Shown here piece by piece: positions 6,101-6,330 of a DNA stretch of 6,330 nt (position 1 is its first letter; every line of letters begins with the position of its first letter). Under the pieces are notes generated by a model, which made no database searches, was not told the DNA's origin, and worked only from the letters and a program-made list of their open reading frames with translations. Both the position numbers and the translations under genes were made by a program. Origin of the DNA: an uncultured Desulfobulbaceae bacterium (GTDB taxonomy: Bacteria > Desulfobacterota > Desulfobulbia > Desulfobulbales > Desulfobulbaceae); assembly GCA_947260045.1 (NCBI GenBank), contig CAMYOP010000158.1, positions 1-6,330 of the forward strand. The letters run 5' to 3'.

Positions 6101-6330
6101 CTTCTCCATGACGGATCAAGCCAGGAAACTGAGAACTACTGGACAAGCCTTGAGCTTTGTCCCAGTTATATTGATACCTATGCAAAAATAAGTGATGCCG
6201 CCGTCCAGATAGACAAAAAAAAGGATCTGCAAAAATTTCAGCAGGAGATTGGCGAAGAAATCAACCTGTCAGAGCTTACTGGAAAGCAACACAAAGGCGT
6301 TCAATTCAAGGAAGATTGCAACGCAGCCAG
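3068..6330 (+). CDS. Exported multi-module TPR-like protein with a paired cysteine in every repeat (3' end outside window)
   Basis: One frame is open from ATG 3068 to the right edge, 1087 full codons plus two bases. Residues 1-24 form a signal peptide. Nine complete or near-complete modules follow, with a tenth beginning at the edge. A typical module reads DCxEAxxxLNKGL, an acidic turn, EIxYYQKAIxLCP, then xxxxYxRIGEIYxxxGdxxxAxxAFxxA, which is two TPR-like helical hairpins. The cysteine pairs are 27/58, 168/199, 298/329, 415/446, 526/557, 620/651, 702/733, 915/946 and 1000/1031, always C-X30-C; C1084 opens module ten. No other cysteine is present. Linkers are rich in Lys, Pro, Ser, Thr and Gln and probably flexible. 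I infer an oxidised, extracytoplasmic scaffold or binding protein. The ATG is the only usual start between the stop at 3038 and the signal peptide, although its ribosome site is poor. I do not recognise a named family; the missing C-terminus may carry another domain. Confidence 0.88.
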   Translation, partial: MKYKHFFLTPLILLWLVFPNQAAALDCVEARKILNEAFLQWDNPEKETALYKKALELCPSILSADPERGEQKKLQETVVPVETPKKTATPVKSSQKTTTIKKKKAEKISIDESQKEKNSPKVPDLTRKTIVLKTEEKKLHQEKSEPVILLQATSRKKKIPSSTSEPDCVEGRTWLNKGLMTRDDSDQEIEYYQKAISMCPEFNSIYNRIGDIYQSRGLHDLAEEAYSMATDEDPVSLISLPERNQEEATQPKTPPDPVTAKESAVVTLAPEQRPVLAKKEAAKVAPSKPIPQVSITDCKQARTWVNKGLMNRDDSDQEISYYKKAISLCPDFISLYNRIGEIYKKRGDQEQADLAFALADPEKATLKKKEESSKKEPLVATKPPKTKKPANPKTTSKKQSNTVPPVPLGQENTNCHEANELLQRGLSNTESPEQEIAYYQKAVNLCPDLIDAYKELGELYKEQGDYSLALEAFTQVKKRAPIAAQNIPVSELEKDPPPEVLPELQVTEKPIDFSAITGNDPVVKRCIEARQWFNKALINRYGAADELSYHQKAIELCPQFTEAYFRIGEIYQKQGNIAQANNAFALAKNKKSFSRKKIITRSTLSAIADNKAESLSSKECVEAQNLLDKGFTSDSSPELEVSYYKKAADLCPELLIAHKKLGEMIQRQKDFELAEIAAKVEDSKAAKKLWEEHERLIATDDCQEAQILLDKGLQLGDDSDAEVKYYHQAAELCPDLIFAFTRMGEYYSKNGQKDLANKAFQRAEEVGTKIIPQKQTDVQPEAPQKKQSELKPKKKETSTSIKKNDQVLFSSSSKKSLNILSPPQDPSFEIFSTNNPQFSENREKDYLKQDGPKEVQGEQESLWEKTILGEKREVIDSPPQATGNIPSTAAPSTIIQPDDETIGKQAAPESTDDPCGLALDYINDGLRQAVGSPSTQLYFTQAVDLCPDLANSFKIIQEIHFQYLEQEEAKNLLEVTSDTITQPLNSLKNFFTGNKVTDECLSAEKLFKENLLLHDGSSQETENYWTSLELCPSYIDTYAKISDAAVQIDKKKDLQKFQQEIGEEINLSELTGKQHKGVQFKEDCNAA
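3143..3262 (+). repeat. Module 1, half-length (D26-D65, C27/C58)
   Basis: It contains only the first helical hairpin, from DCVEARKILNEAF to ALELCP. The second hairpin (YxRIGEIY...) is missing and a basic linker starts soon after. The cysteine spacing is kept. Confidence 0.75.
3269..3565 (+). other. Basic low-complexity linker between modules 1 and 2
   Basis: About 99 residues (68-166), dominated by Lys, Thr, Ser, Glu and Gln, with several Lys runs and no cysteine. Probably disordered. Confidence 0.6.
3566..3754 (+). repeat. Module 2 (D167-A229, C168/C199)
   Basis: A full-length module of two TPR-like hairpins, with the core GLMTRDDSDQEI and YNRIGDIY. It is identical to module 3 at 40 of 63 positions by my count. 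Confidence 0.85.
3956..4144 (+). repeat. Module 3 (D297-A359, C298/C329)
   Basis: A full-length module, closest to module 2 in protein sequence. Many shared residues use different synonymous codons (for example GAC GAC against GAT GAT), so the duplication is not recent. Confidence 0.85.
4307..4495 (+). repeat. Module 4 (N414-V476, C415/C446)
   Basis: A full-length module whose second half (AYKELGELYKEQGDYSLALE) is the closest of all to the canonical TPR consensus, which supports the TPR assignment for the family. Confidence 0.85.
4640..4828 (+). repeat. Module 5 (R525-A587, C526/C557)
   Basis: A full-length module with AIELCP, then AYFRIGEIYQKQGNIAQA. The acidic turn is replaced by NRYGAAD. 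Confidence 0.85.
4922..5107 (+). repeat. Module 6 (E619-V680, C620/C651)
   Basis: A full-length module with a weaker second hairpin: the usual YNRIGEIY becomes HKKLGEMI and the helix-turn glycine is lost (RQKDFELA). Confidence 0.8.
5168..5356 (+). repeat. Module 7 (D701-A763, C702/C733)
   Basis: A full-length module with FTRMGEYYSKNGQKDLA. Only about 20 residues separate it from module 6, so the two may pack as one solenoid. Confidence 0.83.
5357..5806 (+). other. Long low-complexity linker between modules 7 and 8
   Basis: About 150 residues (764-913) rich in Lys, Gln, Ser, Pro and Glu without cysteine or recognisable domain. It is the longest spacer in the visible protein and splits the repeats into two groups. 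Confidence 0.6.
5807..5992 (+). repeat. Module 8, diverged (P914-V975, C915/C946)
   Basis: The first hairpin is recognisable (QAVDLCPDL) but the second has lost most consensus residues (SFKIIQEIHFQYLEQEE). Both cysteines and their spacing are intact. Confidence 0.72.
6062..6250 (+). repeat. Module 9, diverged (E999-I1061, C1000/C1031)
   Basis: The first hairpin ends in SLELCP; the second (YAKISDAAVQIDKKKD) is weak. The cysteine pair keeps exact spacing. Confidence 0.72.
6314..6330 (+). repeat. Start of module 10 (D1083 onward, C1084), cut by the window edge
   Basis: DCNAA repeats the first residues of earlier modules (DCxEA) and falls 84 residues after the start of module 9, close to the 82-85 spacing of neighbouring modules without long linkers. 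Confidence 0.6.

Noticed and set aside
3146..6319. Cysteines as c-type haem sites
   Set aside because: No CxxCH motif is present; the cysteines are 30 residues apart and the second is followed by proline.
3143..6330. A CRISPR array or DNA-level satellite repeat
   Set aside because: The periodicity is in the protein; the DNA copies have diverged and spacings vary widely.

Overview
The window suggests a moderately AT-rich Gram-negative bacterium. A sulfate-reducer-like member of the Desulfobacterota would fit the general gene style, but no marker gene here proves the lineage. All genes lie on the + strand and form two transcription units separated by about 470 bp of AT-rich DNA.

Left unit (1-2656). 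Three tightly packed genes look like one operon. The first is the C-terminal 140 residues of a fumarase/adenylosuccinate lyase superfamily enzyme. Two bases later comes a complete second lyase of the same superfamily (480 aa, closest in motif style to the adenylosuccinate lyase/3-carboxymuconate cycloisomerase group). A ThiF/MoeB/HesA-type E1-like adenylyltransferase (247 aa) overlaps its 3' end by 11 bp. A long hairpin directly after the third gene probably ends the transcript. Two neighbouring non-identical lyases plus an E1-like enzyme do not match de novo purine synthesis. They suggest a specialised pathway whose substrate cannot be read from this window.

Intergenic stretch (2602-3067). 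No convincing gene is seen. It holds the operon terminator, AT-rich DNA, a weak sigma70-type promoter candidate and a 14-bp palindrome just before the next gene.

Right unit (3068-6330, continuing past the edge). One uninterrupted reading frame of at least 1087 codons encodes an exported protein. A signal peptide is followed by nine copies, and the start of a tenth, of a TPR-like module separated by Lys/Pro/Ser/Thr/Gln-rich linkers. Every complete copy has two cysteines spaced exactly C-X30-C, the second in a CP motif where an ordinary TPR has Asp-Pro or Asn-Pro. No other cysteine occurs in the visible protein. This looks like a string of disulfide-clamped TPR modules on flexible linkers in the periplasm or outside the cell. 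It is the most unusual item in the window. Its function and C-terminus are unknown.
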